From: Xanthomonas sp. 10-10
Lineage (GTDB): Bacteria > Pseudomonadota > Gammaproteobacteria > Xanthomonadales > Xanthomonadaceae
NCBI RefSeq assembly: GCF_040182365.1
Contig: NZ_CP144460.1
Coordinates: 682,001-746,000, forward strand
Reading direction: 5' to 3'
Length of the DNA stretch: 64,000 nt
A program made the position numbers and the translations under genes. Below the pieces are notes generated by a model that was not told where the DNA came from, made no database searches, and saw nothing but the letters and a program-made list of their open reading frames with translations. This document shows positions 38,570 to 47,621 of this stretch, one piece after another (positions within the stretch are counted from its first letter, which is position 1; each line of letters opens with the position of its first letter).

Positions 38570-40492
38570 TCATGGTCGGTCCTCGCGCAGTGCGCGGACC
38601 TGCTGTTCGAGCAATGCGGCAGTGGCCTGGTCGCCGGCAATGGCGGGGCCGGCCACCACTTCGATCTGCGCGCGCATCCGGCGCGGCACCCGCATGCGTC
38701 CCCGGCGTGTGTCGCGCCGGCTCCACATGCTCGACCACATGCCACGCAGCGCCATCGGAATCACCGGCACCTTGCGCCGCCGCAGGATCTTTTCGACACC
38801 GGATTTGAACGCGGCAATCTCGCCATCTTTGGTCAACGCGCCTTCGGGGAAGATGCAGACCAGTTCGCCATCGGCCAGCGCGGCATCGATGCGGTCGAAG
38901 GCCTGCTGCATCAGTGCCGGGTCTTCGCGCGCGCCGGCGATCGGGATCGCCTTGGCGGTGCGGAAGATCCAGCGCATCACCGGGATGCGGAAGATCTTGT
39001 AGTACATGACAAAGCGCACCGGGCGCGGGATCACTGCCGACAGGATCAGCGCGTCCATGTAACTGACGTGGTTACACACCAGCAACGCGGCGCCGTCGTC
39101 GGGCACGTGGGTGTCGATATCGCGCGCGCGCAGGCGATACAGCACGCTCACCAGCACCCAGCTGAGAAAGCGCATCAAAAACTCGGGCACCAGGGTGAAG
39201 ATCCACAGCGCCACCAACGTGTTGGCGATGGCCAGCGCCAGGAACACCTGCGGAATGCTCAGCCCCGGCATCGGAATGCGGTGCCCGAACAGCACCACCT
39301 GCGGCAGCTGCAGTGCGATGCCGATGATGGCGGCGGCCACGATGAACAACGAATTCTGGATGTTGAGCCCGGCGATGACGCGCGAGAGTTCGGCCTTGGG
39401 CGTGCGGCTCTGGATCAGCGCGAACAACGGCACCACGAACAGACCGGTGAACAGGCCGATGCCGACCAGATCGATGATCAGCCGCAGGCTGCCGGCCTGC
39501 TGCACGAACTGGCCGATCGACAGGCCGCTCACCGGCGCGGCACCGGGGCGGGCGAAATACAGGTCCAGCAGGAAGGCGCTGATGCCGAACGCGCCCAGCG
39601 GCACCAGGCCGATTTCCACGGTGCGTCCGGACAGCCGTTCGCACAGCAGCGAGCCGACGCCGGTGCCGATCGAAAACAGCGCCAGCGCGAACACGTACAG
39701 GTCCTGCTGGCCGCCGAGGTTGAGCTGCGCGTAGGTGGGCAGCTGCGCGGTGAGCACGGTGCCGACGAACCAGAACCACGACACGCCCAGCACCGAGTTG
39801 CGCACCGCCGGCGTGCGCCGGGTCAGGCGCATGATGGCGCGCGATTCGGGGATGGGGTTCCAGTTGATCTTTAGCTCGGGTGCGCCGGCATCGACCCTGG
39901 GCACCAGCCGCGCCACCAGGTTGCCGGTGACGGCAATGGCAATGACCGCGGTGGCTGCGGCCTCCGGGCCGTGGCTGCCGGCGATCTGGAAGATCAGCCC
40001 GCCGAAGATCATGCCGCACAGGATCGAGATCGAGGTGCCCATCTCGACCAGGCCGTTGCCGCCGGTGAGTTCCTCGGGCTTGAGCACCGAAGGCAGGATC
40101 GAATACTTCACCGGCCCGAACAGCGTGGACTGCAGGCCGGTGCAGAACAGCGCAATCAGCAGGATCGCCATGTTCTCGGTGACAAAGCCCACCGCCGCCA
40201 GCGACATGATGGCGATCTCCATCGTGGTGGTGATCACGATGAGCTTCTGCTTCTCCAGTTTTTCGGCGATCTGGCCGGCCAGCGCGGAGAACAGGAAGTA
40301 CGGCAGGATGAACAATGCCGGCGCCAGATTGGTGTACAGCGTGCGCTGCGCCGCATCGATGCCGAGATAGAACAACAGGCCGATGATGGCCTGCCGATAG
40401 ACGTTGTCGTTGAACGCGCCCAGTGCCTGGACAGCGAAGAACGGCAAGAAGCGGCGCTGCCTGAGCAGGGCGAACTGACTGTGACCGGACAT
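38570..40492 (-). CDS. MFS transporter fused to 1-acylglycerol-3-phosphate acyltransferase domain
   Basis: A 640-residue fusion. Residues 1-430 form an LplT-like MFS transporter (FFAVQALGAFNDNVYRQA at the start, ALFILPYFLFSALAGQIAEKLEKQ, LFGPVKYSILP). Residues about 455-640 form a PlsC/LPLAT domain with NH-x4-D at 474-480 (NHVSYMD) and FPEGALTKDG. The arrangement resembles the LplT-Aas lysophospholipid recycling system but lacks the acyl-ACP synthetase domain seen in longer fusions. It is predicted to flip and re-acylate lysophospholipids at the inner membrane. Same strand as, but separate from, the LysR gene. Confidence 0.92.
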   Translation of the reverse strand: MSGHSQFALLRQRRFLPFFAVQALGAFNDNVYRQAIIGLLFYLGIDAAQRTLYTNLAPALFILPYFLFSALAGQIAEKLEKQKLIVITTTMEIAIMSLAAVGFVTENMAILLIALFCTGLQSTLFGPVKYSILPSVLKPEELTGGNGLVEMGTSISILCGMIFGGLIFQIAGSHGPEAAATAVIAIAVTGNLVARLVPRVDAGAPELKINWNPIPESRAIMRLTRRTPAVRNSVLGVSWFWFVGTVLTAQLPTYAQLNLGGQQDLYVFALALFSIGTGVGSLLCERLSGRTVEIGLVPLGAFGISAFLLDLYFARPGAAPVSGLSIGQFVQQAGSLRLIIDLVGIGLFTGLFVVPLFALIQSRTPKAELSRVIAGLNIQNSLFIVAAAIIGIALQLPQVVLFGHRIPMPGLSIPQVFLALAIANTLVALWIFTLVPEFLMRFLSWVLVSVLYRLRARDIDTHVPDDGAALLVCNHVSYMDALILSAVIPRPVRFVMYYKIFRIPVMRWIFRTAKAIPIAGAREDPALMQQAFDRIDAALADGELVCIFPEGALTKDGEIAAFKSGVEKILRRRKVPVIPMALRGMWSSMWSRRDTRRGRMRVPRRMRAQIEVVAGPAIAGDQATAALLEQQVRALREDRP

Positions 40493-40560
40493 GCAGTTTC
40501 CTTTGCGAACGCGCGCAGCCTAGCAGGCTTCCACGGCGTGCTGGTGGATGGCCCGTGCGC

Positions 40561-41463
40561 CTAGCGCGACCGGCCAGGCGATGGCGCACGCTGCGCTGCC
40601 TGGGCACGCAGCAGTGCCACGAACGCGCGTGCGGCCGGGGTGGGGTCGGGGCGCCATACCGCGTAGGTCAAGAAACCGAAGCGCTCCTTCAGCGCAACCG
40701 TCACCACCTCGCGCATGGCCGCGGCCATGGTCTGCGGCACGATGCCCACGCCCAGGTCGGCGGCCACCAGCTCGCGCATCAGATCGGCGTGGGTGACTTC
40801 GTATTGCCGGCGCTGTCGCAGCCCGGCCTGGTCGAAGGCCGCGTCGACGATGCCGCGCACCCCGGCACCGGCAATCAACCCGGCCATGGGCTCATCGTCC
40901 AGCTCGGCCAGCGCCACCCGCTTGCGCGCGGCGAAGCGATGGCCGGGGGCGACGATCAGGGCGAGCGGTTCTTCGTGCAGGAGCAGACGCTGCTCCGGCA
41001 GCGCGACCTGCGGGCCGACGCCGACCAGGGCCACATCCAGGCGGCCTTCGCCCAGGTCGTGCAGCAAGGCCTCGCTCATGGCGGTGCGCAAGTGCACGTC
41101 CACCCGCGCATGCGCACTGCGAAACGCGCGCAACAGCGTCGGCACCTGCACCGTGCTCAGTGAGGAAATCTGCCCAAGCGTGAGCCGGCCGCGCACGGTA
41201 CCCAGTGCCTGGGCCATTTCCTCGTGCAGGCGCTCGGCTGCGCGCAGGGTCTGGCGGGCGTTGTGCAGGAAGACGTCGCCGGCTGCGGTAGGCCGTACCC
41301 GGCGGGTGCCGCGTTCGAACAGGCGCGCACCGAGGGTTTCCTCGATCTTGGCAACCTGGTGGCTGAGCGCCGATTGCACGGTGTTGCAGCGACGGGCGGC
41401 GGCGGTGAAGCCGCCTTCGTCGGCCACGGCCACGGCGAATTCCAGTTGGCGCAGGGTCAGCAT
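40561..41463 (-). CDS. LysR-family transcriptional regulator
   Basis: A 300-residue LTTR. The N-terminal winged helix is at about 3-60 (LTLRQLEFAVAVADEGGFTAAARRCNTVQSALSHQVAKIEETLGARLFERG). The co-inducer domain starts near 90 and contains GQISSLSTVQVPTLLRAF. ATG 41463 is the classic LTTR start (MLTLRQLEF). Divergent from an MFS exporter gene with a 97-bp shared region, the usual layout for a regulator of that exporter; co-inducer unknown. Confidence 0.92.
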   Translation of the reverse strand: MLTLRQLEFAVAVADEGGFTAAARRCNTVQSALSHQVAKIEETLGARLFERGTRRVRPTAAGDVFLHNARQTLRAAERLHEEMAQALGTVRGRLTLGQISSLSTVQVPTLLRAFRSAHARVDVHLRTAMSEALLHDLGEGRLDVALVGVGPQVALPEQRLLLHEEPLALIVAPGHRFAARKRVALAELDDEPMAGLIAGAGVRGIVDAAFDQAGLRQRRQYEVTHADLMRELVAADLGVGIVPQTMAAAMREVVTVALKERFGFLTYAVWRPDPTPAARAFVALLRAQAAQRAPSPGRSR

Positions 41464-41560
41464 GCGATCTCGAAACACGATGGCGACAGTGAAAACAATA
41501 CATTGGAAAGATGCCTTGCCGTTGGCCACACTGCGCCCCTTCCTTGACCAGGCACCTGCC

Positions 41561-42751
41561 ATGACTGTCGACTCCGCCTCCCACCCGCCCTTGCCGCGCC
41601 GTCTGGTGCTGCTGATGGCGGCCGCCACCGGGCTGGCGGTAGCGAGCAACTACTATGCCCAGCCCCTGCTGGAAACGCTGGCGCAGGCCTTCACGATCCC
41701 GGTGCGCAGCGCCGGGGCAGTGGTGACCGCGGCGCAGCTGGCCTATGCGGCCGGTTTGCTGTTGCTGGTGCCGCTGGGCGACCGGCTGGAGCGGCGCAGC
41801 CTGATCGTGGGGCTGTTCGTGCTCAGCGCGCTGGGCCTGCTGATCAGCGCGAGCTCGCACAGCTTCGCGGTGTTGCTGGTGGGCACCATTGTCACTGGCG
41901 CCAGTTCGGTGGCGGCGCAGATCCTGGTGCCGTTCGCCGCGACCCTGGCCGCCCCGCACGAACGCGGGCGGGTGATCGGCACGGTGATGAGCGGTTTGCT
42001 GCTGGGCATCCTGCTGGCACGCACCGCCGCCGGGGTGCTGGCCGGTGTTGGCGGCTGGCATACGGTGTACTGGATCGCATCAGGTTTATTGCTGGTCACG
42101 GCCTGGCTGTTGTGGCGCGGGCTGCCGCGGCATCCGGGCAATGCGCAGCTGTCGTATCCGCAGCTGGTGGGCTCGGTGCTGACGCTGATGCGCGACGATG
42201 CGGTGCTGCGGTCGCGCGCGGTGCTGGGTGGGCTGATCTTTGCCGGCTTCAGCATGTTCTGGACCACGCTGGCGTTCCTGTTGTCCGGGCCTGCGTATGG
42301 CTATGGCACGGCGGTGATCGGGCTGTTCGGCCTGATCGGTGCGGCCGGCGCGCTGGCGGCCAATCGCTCGGGTCATTGGTCCGATCACGGGCATGGCGAT
42401 CGGGTCAGCTGGGGCGGGTTGGCGATGCTGCTGCTGTCGTGGGGATTGCTGGCATTTGCGCCGCAGTCGATCGCGCTGCTGATCGTCGGCGTGCTGCTGC
42501 TGGATATCGCGGTGCAAGGCGTACATATCGCCAACCAGAGCGTGATCTATCAGCGCAATCCCAACGCGCGCAATCGCATTACCTCGGCCTACATCACCTG
42601 CTACTTCATCGGTGGTGCGGTGGGCTCGACACTGGGCACTGCGGCGTATGCGCAGGCCGGCTGGAACGGCGTGGTGATGGGTGGGGCGGTGCTGGCGGTG
42701 GCCGCATTGGGCTGGGTGGGGTGGAGCGTGTCGCGTCATACCTGGAAGTAA
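41561..42751 (+). CDS. MFS transporter (drug/arabinose-efflux-like)
   Basis: A 396-residue 12-helix major facilitator. Opens LVLLMAAATGLAVASNYYAQPLLETLAQAF. The MFS motif A region between helices 2 and 3 reads LLLVPLGDRLERRSLIV, and VQGVHIANQSVIYQRNPNARNRITSAYITCYFIGGAVGS is typical of the YnfM/YgaY-type branch. Probably exports small molecules using the proton gradient; substrate unknown. ATG 41561. Divergent from the LysR gene, its probable regulator. Confidence 0.92.
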   Translation: MTVDSASHPPLPRRLVLLMAAATGLAVASNYYAQPLLETLAQAFTIPVRSAGAVVTAAQLAYAAGLLLLVPLGDRLERRSLIVGLFVLSALGLLISASSHSFAVLLVGTIVTGASSVAAQILVPFAATLAAPHERGRVIGTVMSGLLLGILLARTAAGVLAGVGGWHTVYWIASGLLLVTAWLLWRGLPRHPGNAQLSYPQLVGSVLTLMRDDAVLRSRAVLGGLIFAGFSMFWTTLAFLLSGPAYGYGTAVIGLFGLIGAAGALAANRSGHWSDHGHGDRVSWGGLAMLLLSWGLLAFAPQSIALLIVGVLLLDIAVQGVHIANQSVIYQRNPNARNRITSAYITCYFIGGAVGSTLGTAAYAQAGWNGVVMGGAVLAVAALGWVGWSVSRHTWK

Positions 42752-42903
42752 GCGCTGCGGAGACAGAATGACGCGGTTGCAGGCTGCATTGTGCATTGCC
42801 GCCTTCGCCCGGAAGCTCGTTTCAGTGGTTCTGGCGAGCCGGCGCGGCCGCGCTGCGCGGCGTTGCCGATGACCGGCAGGGGCGCGCTGCCTGCAAGGGC
42901 CTG

Positions 42904-45147
42904 CTAGCGCGTGCCCACCGCCAGGCGCGCCGCACTCTCGGCCGGCGCGTCGGTCACCGCAAGCGCAGCGGCGCGTAGCTTGGGCAGCAGGCGCAGGGTG
43001 AGTGCGAGCTGGTCGCGCACCAGACGCTGCTTGGGCGGCAGCTGCACGGCATGCTGCTCCAGCGCCTCGGCCATGGCCAGTTCTTCGCTTTCTTCATGCG
43101 CCGGCAGTGGCTGACGTTGGCTCAGTGCGGCAGCGATGTCGCCCAGCGCGCGCTGCAGATAGTCGCCGGCCTGCGCAATGCGGGAATCGTGTTCGCCATC
43201 GAGCGCGGCGCGGTGCGCGCCGAGCGCGGACAGATAGCCGAGCAAGGTGTTGGACAGCGCCAGGAAGCGGAAGCCCGCATCCAGGTTGCGCCGATAGCGG
43301 CCCGGTTCGCGCAGCATGTTGGACAGCGCCACCGATAAGGCGGCGTCAGCGTTATGCATGTCGCGGCGCGCGATGCGGTAGGGCAGGTCGTCGCGCATGC
43401 CGCTGGCGTATTGCTCCAGCACCTGGGTCAGGTAGCGCGCGCAGCTGGCCAGCACCGTGGCCATCACCTGGTTGAGGCGGCGACCCTGCCAGTCCGGCAG
43501 GATCAGGAACGAGGCGGCTGCGGCGATCGCGCAACCGATCAGCGTGTCGATCAGGCGCGGCCAGATCAGCACGAAGCCATCGCCGAGCAGGTTGAAGCAG
43601 AACAGCGCCATCACGGTGATGCCGGCGGTGGCCAGCATGTAGCGATCGGTGCGGGTGATGAAGAAGATCAGCGCAGCGGCCAGCGCCAGCAGCAGTTGCA
43701 CTTCGGTGCCGGGGAACAGCTGCATCAGCGCCCAGGTGGCGACCAGGCCGATCAAGGTGCCGGCGATGCGCTGTACCAGCCGCAGGCGGGTGGCGCCGTA
43801 ATTGGGCCGGCACACGAAGGCGGTAGTGAGCAGGATCCAGTAGCCGTTGTCGGCATGGATGGACTGCATGATGGCGTAGCCGGCCACCAGTGCGATGGCC
43901 ATGCGCAGGCCATGGCGGAACAGCACCGAGCCGGGCGTGAGTTGCTGGCCAAGCCGCGCGGCCATCTCGCGCAGGGTGTGCGGCGAGGAATCGCGCAGGC
44001 GGGTGTCGAGGTTGTCGCTGGTGGAGTCGGATTGCGCCGCTTCCGACAGCTTGCGTTCGATGCTCTGCAGGTTGGTCACCAGCAATTCCAGCGCGCCGAG
44101 CAGGCGCGCCAGGGCGGGGTCGGCACGCGCGTGCAGATAGTCCAGCGATTGCCGCAGGTCTTCGGTGGCCAGGCGGCTGTTGTCGCCATAGTCGAACGGC
44201 TGGCGCAGCCGGATCGCCTCGCCCAAGGCGGCGCAGGCCTTGCCCTGCAAAGCGAGCAGGCGCTGGCAGCGATACAGCACATCGCTGTGGAAGAACGCAT
44301 CGGTCAGCGCTTCGTAGGGGTAGTGCGAAGAACTGGCGCGCTCGTGGAATTCCTGCGCCATGTAGTACAGCCGGAAATACAGGCCCGATTGCACGCCCGG
44401 CCGCCCCGAGCGGCCGAAGCGGCTGATGATCGCGGTCTTGGCGGCATTGAGTGCGCCGACCACCTTGGCGTTCTGTTCGGCCAGCGCCAGCCGGCGCGCA
44501 TGCAGGTCGCTTTGCCGTACCGGTTCGAACAGGTCGGCCTTGAGCTTGAGATAGCGGCCCAGTTCGAAGAACAGCCGCGACAGCCGCTCGCGTACCGGGC
44601 GATTGGCGAACAGGATGGTCCACAGGATCGACAGCACGCCGTACCAGGTGGCGCCGATCAGCAGCAACGCCGCGCCGTGCCAGGCCACCAGCGGATCGTG
44701 GCTGCCGTGCTGGTCCATGCCGATCATGGCGTAGATCGACAAGGCCACGGTGGCCTGTGCGATCGAGGCGTAGCGCTCGCCCAGCGCGCCAAGCAGGGTC
44801 AGCGAGAAGGTTGCCACCGCCATGCCGGTCACGAACGCCAGCGGATACGGAAACAGCAGCACCACCGACGCGGCAGCGGCGGCGAAACACAGCAAGGACA
44901 GCAGCACCGACTTGATGCGGCCCAGCCAGTTGTCGTCGGTCTCGGCGATGGCGCTGGCGATCGCACCCAGGAACAGCGCCGGCACCGCGGTGAGCTGCTG
45001 CCAGTGCCAGCACACGCCCATCGCCACCGCCAGCGCGATGAACACGCGCAGGCCATAGCTGGCCTTTTCATGGGCCCACAGGCGGCTGAGGCGGGTTTCG
45101 AAGGAAGTGGTGGCCACGGTCTCTGATGGGCAAGCGTGCCCGGACAT
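42904..45147 (-). CDS. FUSC-family inner membrane transporter (YccS/YhfK-like)
   Basis: A protein of about 747 residues with two groups of five to six transmembrane helices (about 30-180 and 400-530), separated and followed by long helical cytoplasmic domains. This is the two-repeat architecture of YccS/YhfK and aromatic acid exporters (FUSC family). Key features: YGLRVFIALAVAMGVCWHW, FRHGLRMAIALVAGYAIMQ, NGYWILLTTAFVCRPNYGATRLRLVQRIAGTLIG. Substrate unknown. GTG 45162 or ATG 45147 could start it; I used the ATG. No membrane-fusion partner gene is adjacent. Confidence 0.88.
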   Translation of the reverse strand: MSGHACPSETVATTSFETRLSRLWAHEKASYGLRVFIALAVAMGVCWHWQQLTAVPALFLGAIASAIAETDDNWLGRIKSVLLSLLCFAAAAASVVLLFPYPLAFVTGMAVATFSLTLLGALGERYASIAQATVALSIYAMIGMDQHGSHDPLVAWHGAALLLIGATWYGVLSILWTILFANRPVRERLSRLFFELGRYLKLKADLFEPVRQSDLHARRLALAEQNAKVVGALNAAKTAIISRFGRSGRPGVQSGLYFRLYYMAQEFHERASSSHYPYEALTDAFFHSDVLYRCQRLLALQGKACAALGEAIRLRQPFDYGDNSRLATEDLRQSLDYLHARADPALARLLGALELLVTNLQSIERKLSEAAQSDSTSDNLDTRLRDSSPHTLREMAARLGQQLTPGSVLFRHGLRMAIALVAGYAIMQSIHADNGYWILLTTAFVCRPNYGATRLRLVQRIAGTLIGLVATWALMQLFPGTEVQLLLALAAALIFFITRTDRYMLATAGITVMALFCFNLLGDGFVLIWPRLIDTLIGCAIAAAASFLILPDWQGRRLNQVMATVLASCARYLTQVLEQYASGMRDDLPYRIARRDMHNADAALSVALSNMLREPGRYRRNLDAGFRFLALSNTLLGYLSALGAHRAALDGEHDSRIAQAGDYLQRALGDIAAALSQRQPLPAHEESEELAMAEALEQHAVQLPPKQRLVRDQLALTLRLLPKLRAAALAVTDAPAESAARLAVGTR

Positions 45148-45361
45148 TATTGCCGCAGGCACGCGCCGCCGGTGTGGACAGGGGCTAGTCCTTTGTCAGT
45201 AGCCGGCAGGTATGCGCACTGGAGCGGTGTGCGCGATTGCGCCACAGCCCCGCTGCACGGCCGCTTACCGCGCCTGGTGACCTTGCAACCTGTTGAACAC
45301 CGCCTTCTCGACGACCACCAGCGAGCTGTTGCTCTGTTCGGCCGACAACCAGCAGATGTCC

Positions 45362-45413
45362 GTGCTTGCCCCCATCCGCCCTTCGGGCACCTTCCCCCGC
45401 AAGCGGGGGAAGG
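45362..45413. repeat. Dispersed intergenic palindrome next to the purD stop
   Basis: Contains ccgcccttcgggcac followed by a perfect 11-bp stem ccttcccccgc/gcgggggaagg (45390-45400 with 45403-45413). I know this sequence type as a recurrent Xanthomonas intergenic element. It begins eight bases beyond the purD stop codon and may serve as its terminator although a U-tract is lacking. Confidence 0.6.
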
Positions 45414-45420
45414 ACGCTGC

Positions 45421-46716
45421 TTAGCCCTGCGCCTGCCGTTCGCGCGCAATCGCACGCCAGCCGATGTCGCTGCGCTGAAAGGCGTTGGGCCAATGGATCG
45501 GTTGCAGGCCAGCATAGGCGGCGCGCTGTGCGTCCTGCACGCTGTCGCCGAGCGCGGCCACGCACAGCACGCGGCCCCCGGCGCTGAGCACCTGGCCGTC
45601 GGCATTCAATGCGGTCCCGGCGTGGAAGACCTTGGCGCTGGCGGGCACCGCGTCCAGGCCATGGATGACCTCGCCGGTGACCGGCGTCTCCGGATACGGT
45701 TTGGCCGCGATCACCACACCCAGCGACGGGCGCGGGTCCCAGTGCGCTTGCGCGCGGTCCAGCGTGCCGTCGATGGCCGCTTCGACCAGATCCACCAGAT
45801 CCGACTGCAGGCGCAGCATCACCGGCTGGGTTTCCGGGTCGCCGAAGCGCACGTTGAACTCGATCACCTTCGGTGCGCCGTGCGCGTCGATCATCAGTCC
45901 GGCATACAGAAACCCGGTGAACGGCACGCCGTCGGCGATCATGCCCTGCACGGTCGGCTCGACCACCTCGCGCATGACGCGTGCATGCACTTCCGGCGTC
46001 ACCACCGGGGCCGGCGAGTACGCGCCCATGCCGCCGGTGTTGGGGCCGGTGTCGCCATCGCCGACGCGCTTGTGGTCCTGGCTGGTGGCCATCGGCAAGG
46101 CGTGTTTGCCGTCCACCATCGAGATGAAGCTGGCTTCTTCGCCATCGAGAAACTCCTCGATCACCACGCGTGCGCCAGCATCGCCAAACGCATTGCCCGA
46201 GAGCATGTCGCGCACCGCGTCTTCGGCCTCGGCCAGCGTCATCGCCACGATCACGCCCTTGCCGGCGGCCAGGCCATCGGCCTTGACCACGATCGGCGCG
46301 CCTTTCTCGCGCACATACGCGAGCGCGGCGTCCACCTCGGTGTGCACCGCGTAATACGCGGTCGGGATGCCATGACGCGCGAGAAAATCCTTGGCGAAGG
46401 CCTTGCTGCCTTCCAGCTGCGCGGCCTTGGCGGTGGGCCCGAAGATGCGCAGGCCCAGCGCGTGGAAACGGTCGACCACGCCCAGCACCAGCGGCACTTC
46501 CGGGCCGACCACGGTCAGCGCGACGGCTTCGCGCTGCGCCAGCGCAAGCAGGCCGTCCAGATCGTCGACCTTGATCGCGACATTGCGGCACTTGGCCTCG
46601 CTGGCGGTGCCGGCATTGCCCGGCGCCACCAGTACCTCGCTCACGCGCGCTGACTGCGCGATCTTCCAGGCCAGGGCGTGTTCGCGGCCGCCGGAGCCGA
46701 TGACAAGGATTTTCAA
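45421..46716 (-). CDS. purD: Phosphoribosylamine-glycine ligase (GAR synthetase)
   Basis: A 431-residue ATP-grasp enzyme for the second step of purine synthesis (phosphoribosylamine + glycine to GAR). Signatures: MKILVIGSGGREHALAWKIAQS, GPEVPLVLGVVDRF, the ATP-grasp region IVVKADGLAAGKGV, EEFLDGEEASFISMVDG, DGDTGPNTGGMGAYSPAP, and FNVRFGDPETQPVML. ATG 46716. Downstream of purH on the same strand with a lipoprotein gene between them. Confidence 0.96.
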   Translation of the reverse strand: MKILVIGSGGREHALAWKIAQSARVSEVLVAPGNAGTASEAKCRNVAIKVDDLDGLLALAQREAVALTVVGPEVPLVLGVVDRFHALGLRIFGPTAKAAQLEGSKAFAKDFLARHGIPTAYYAVHTEVDAALAYVREKGAPIVVKADGLAAGKGVIVAMTLAEAEDAVRDMLSGNAFGDAGARVVIEEFLDGEEASFISMVDGKHALPMATSQDHKRVGDGDTGPNTGGMGAYSPAPVVTPEVHARVMREVVEPTVQGMIADGVPFTGFLYAGLMIDAHGAPKVIEFNVRFGDPETQPVMLRLQSDLVDLVEAAIDGTLDRAQAHWDPRPSLGVVIAAKPYPETPVTGEVIHGLDAVPASAKVFHAGTALNADGQVLSAGGRVLCVAALGDSVQDAQRAAYAGLQPIHWPNAFQRSDIGWRAIARERQAQG

Positions 46717-46750
46717 GAGAGCTGCTCGCTAGGACGGGGGAAAGGACGCG

Positions 46751-47599
46751 CTACTTGCAGCCTTCGCGCTGCAGAGCGTTGGGGAAGGGGTAGGTCCAGG
46801 TCTTGGGGTCGAGTGCGAACACATGCGTGGTGTCCAGCGTCTGCCCGCAATCGCTGCCGTGCTCGTGGACGCGCAGCGGCCAGGTGCGCGCCTGGGCGTT
46901 GCTGCCGTCCACGTCCAGGGTGAAGTCCATATCGAACGCTTCGGCCATGCATTGCGCCTGGGTTTGATCCGGCTCGCGCGCCTCGTCGTCGCAGGCCAGC
47001 GCGCCGCTGTTGTCGATATGTGCGCGCAGCGAGCCGGCGCCCACCAGCCCCTTGGGGCCGGGCACCACCAGATCCTGCGATTCCAGGATCAGGCCCTGGC
47101 CCATCCAGAAGCTGTGCACGATGAAACCGTAAAAATCGCTGCCCAGCCGCAGCACGTCGACGCTACCGGGATTGCCATCGCTGCCGAAGGTGTCGGACAG
47201 TTTTTCGGCTACCACCTTGAAGTTGTCGCCATCGCTGCGCAGCACGAAAAAGTCGATCAGCCCGGGATTGCCGTGGCCGCCGTCGCTGAGGCTGTGGCAC
47301 ACCGCCAGCAGCTGCTGTACCTGCTCGCCGACCACCACCGGTTGCTCGGCGCAGACCTGGCTGTCGGCCTGGAAGCCGTCGGCCTGTCCGCTCCACTTCG
47401 CCGCCAGGCCGGCCTTGGCGCCATAGCGCGTGCGCAGGAAACCCTCCAGGCGCTCGGTGCGGCTCAGTTGCGTGGTGACGGCCGCCGCAGCAGCGGGTGC
47501 CGCGGCGGCAGACGCTGCAGCAGGCGCGGGATCCTGCTTGCATCCGCCAAGCAGGCCGGCAGCCGCCACCATCGCGGCGAGAGAGCGCAATCGGTCCAT
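46751..47599 (-). CDS. Lipoprotein of unknown function between purH and purD
   Basis: A 282-residue predicted lipoprotein with signal MDRLRSLAAMVAAAGLLGGC (lipobox LGGC, Cys at residue 20), an Ala-rich linker (24-40), and a beta-rich periplasmic domain (VVVGEQVQQLLAVCHSLSDGG, GLIDFFVLRSDGDNFKVVAEKL, DFYGFIVHSFWMGQG). Not recognised; it looks like a signal-less output domain shared by Xanthomonas lipoproteins. ATG 47599. It sits inside the purHD pair (22 bp after purH, 34 bp before purD), so it is probably co-transcribed with purine genes. Confidence 0.75.
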   Translation of the reverse strand: MDRLRSLAAMVAAAGLLGGCKQDPAPAAASAAAAPAAAAAVTTQLSRTERLEGFLRTRYGAKAGLAAKWSGQADGFQADSQVCAEQPVVVGEQVQQLLAVCHSLSDGGHGNPGLIDFFVLRSDGDNFKVVAEKLSDTFGSDGNPGSVDVLRLGSDFYGFIVHSFWMGQGLILESQDLVVPGPKGLVGAGSLRAHIDNSGALACDDEAREPDQTQAQCMAEAFDMDFTLDVDGSNAQARTWPLRVHEHGSDCGQTLDTTHVFALDPKTWTYPFPNALQREGCK

Positions 47600-47621
47600 G
47601 GACCTGTCCTTGTCGTTTGGC

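Noticed and set aside
41464..41649. N-terminal extension of the LysR regulator
   Set aside because: The canonical LTTR start MLTLRQLEF is at 41463; the extension overlaps the divergent MFS gene.
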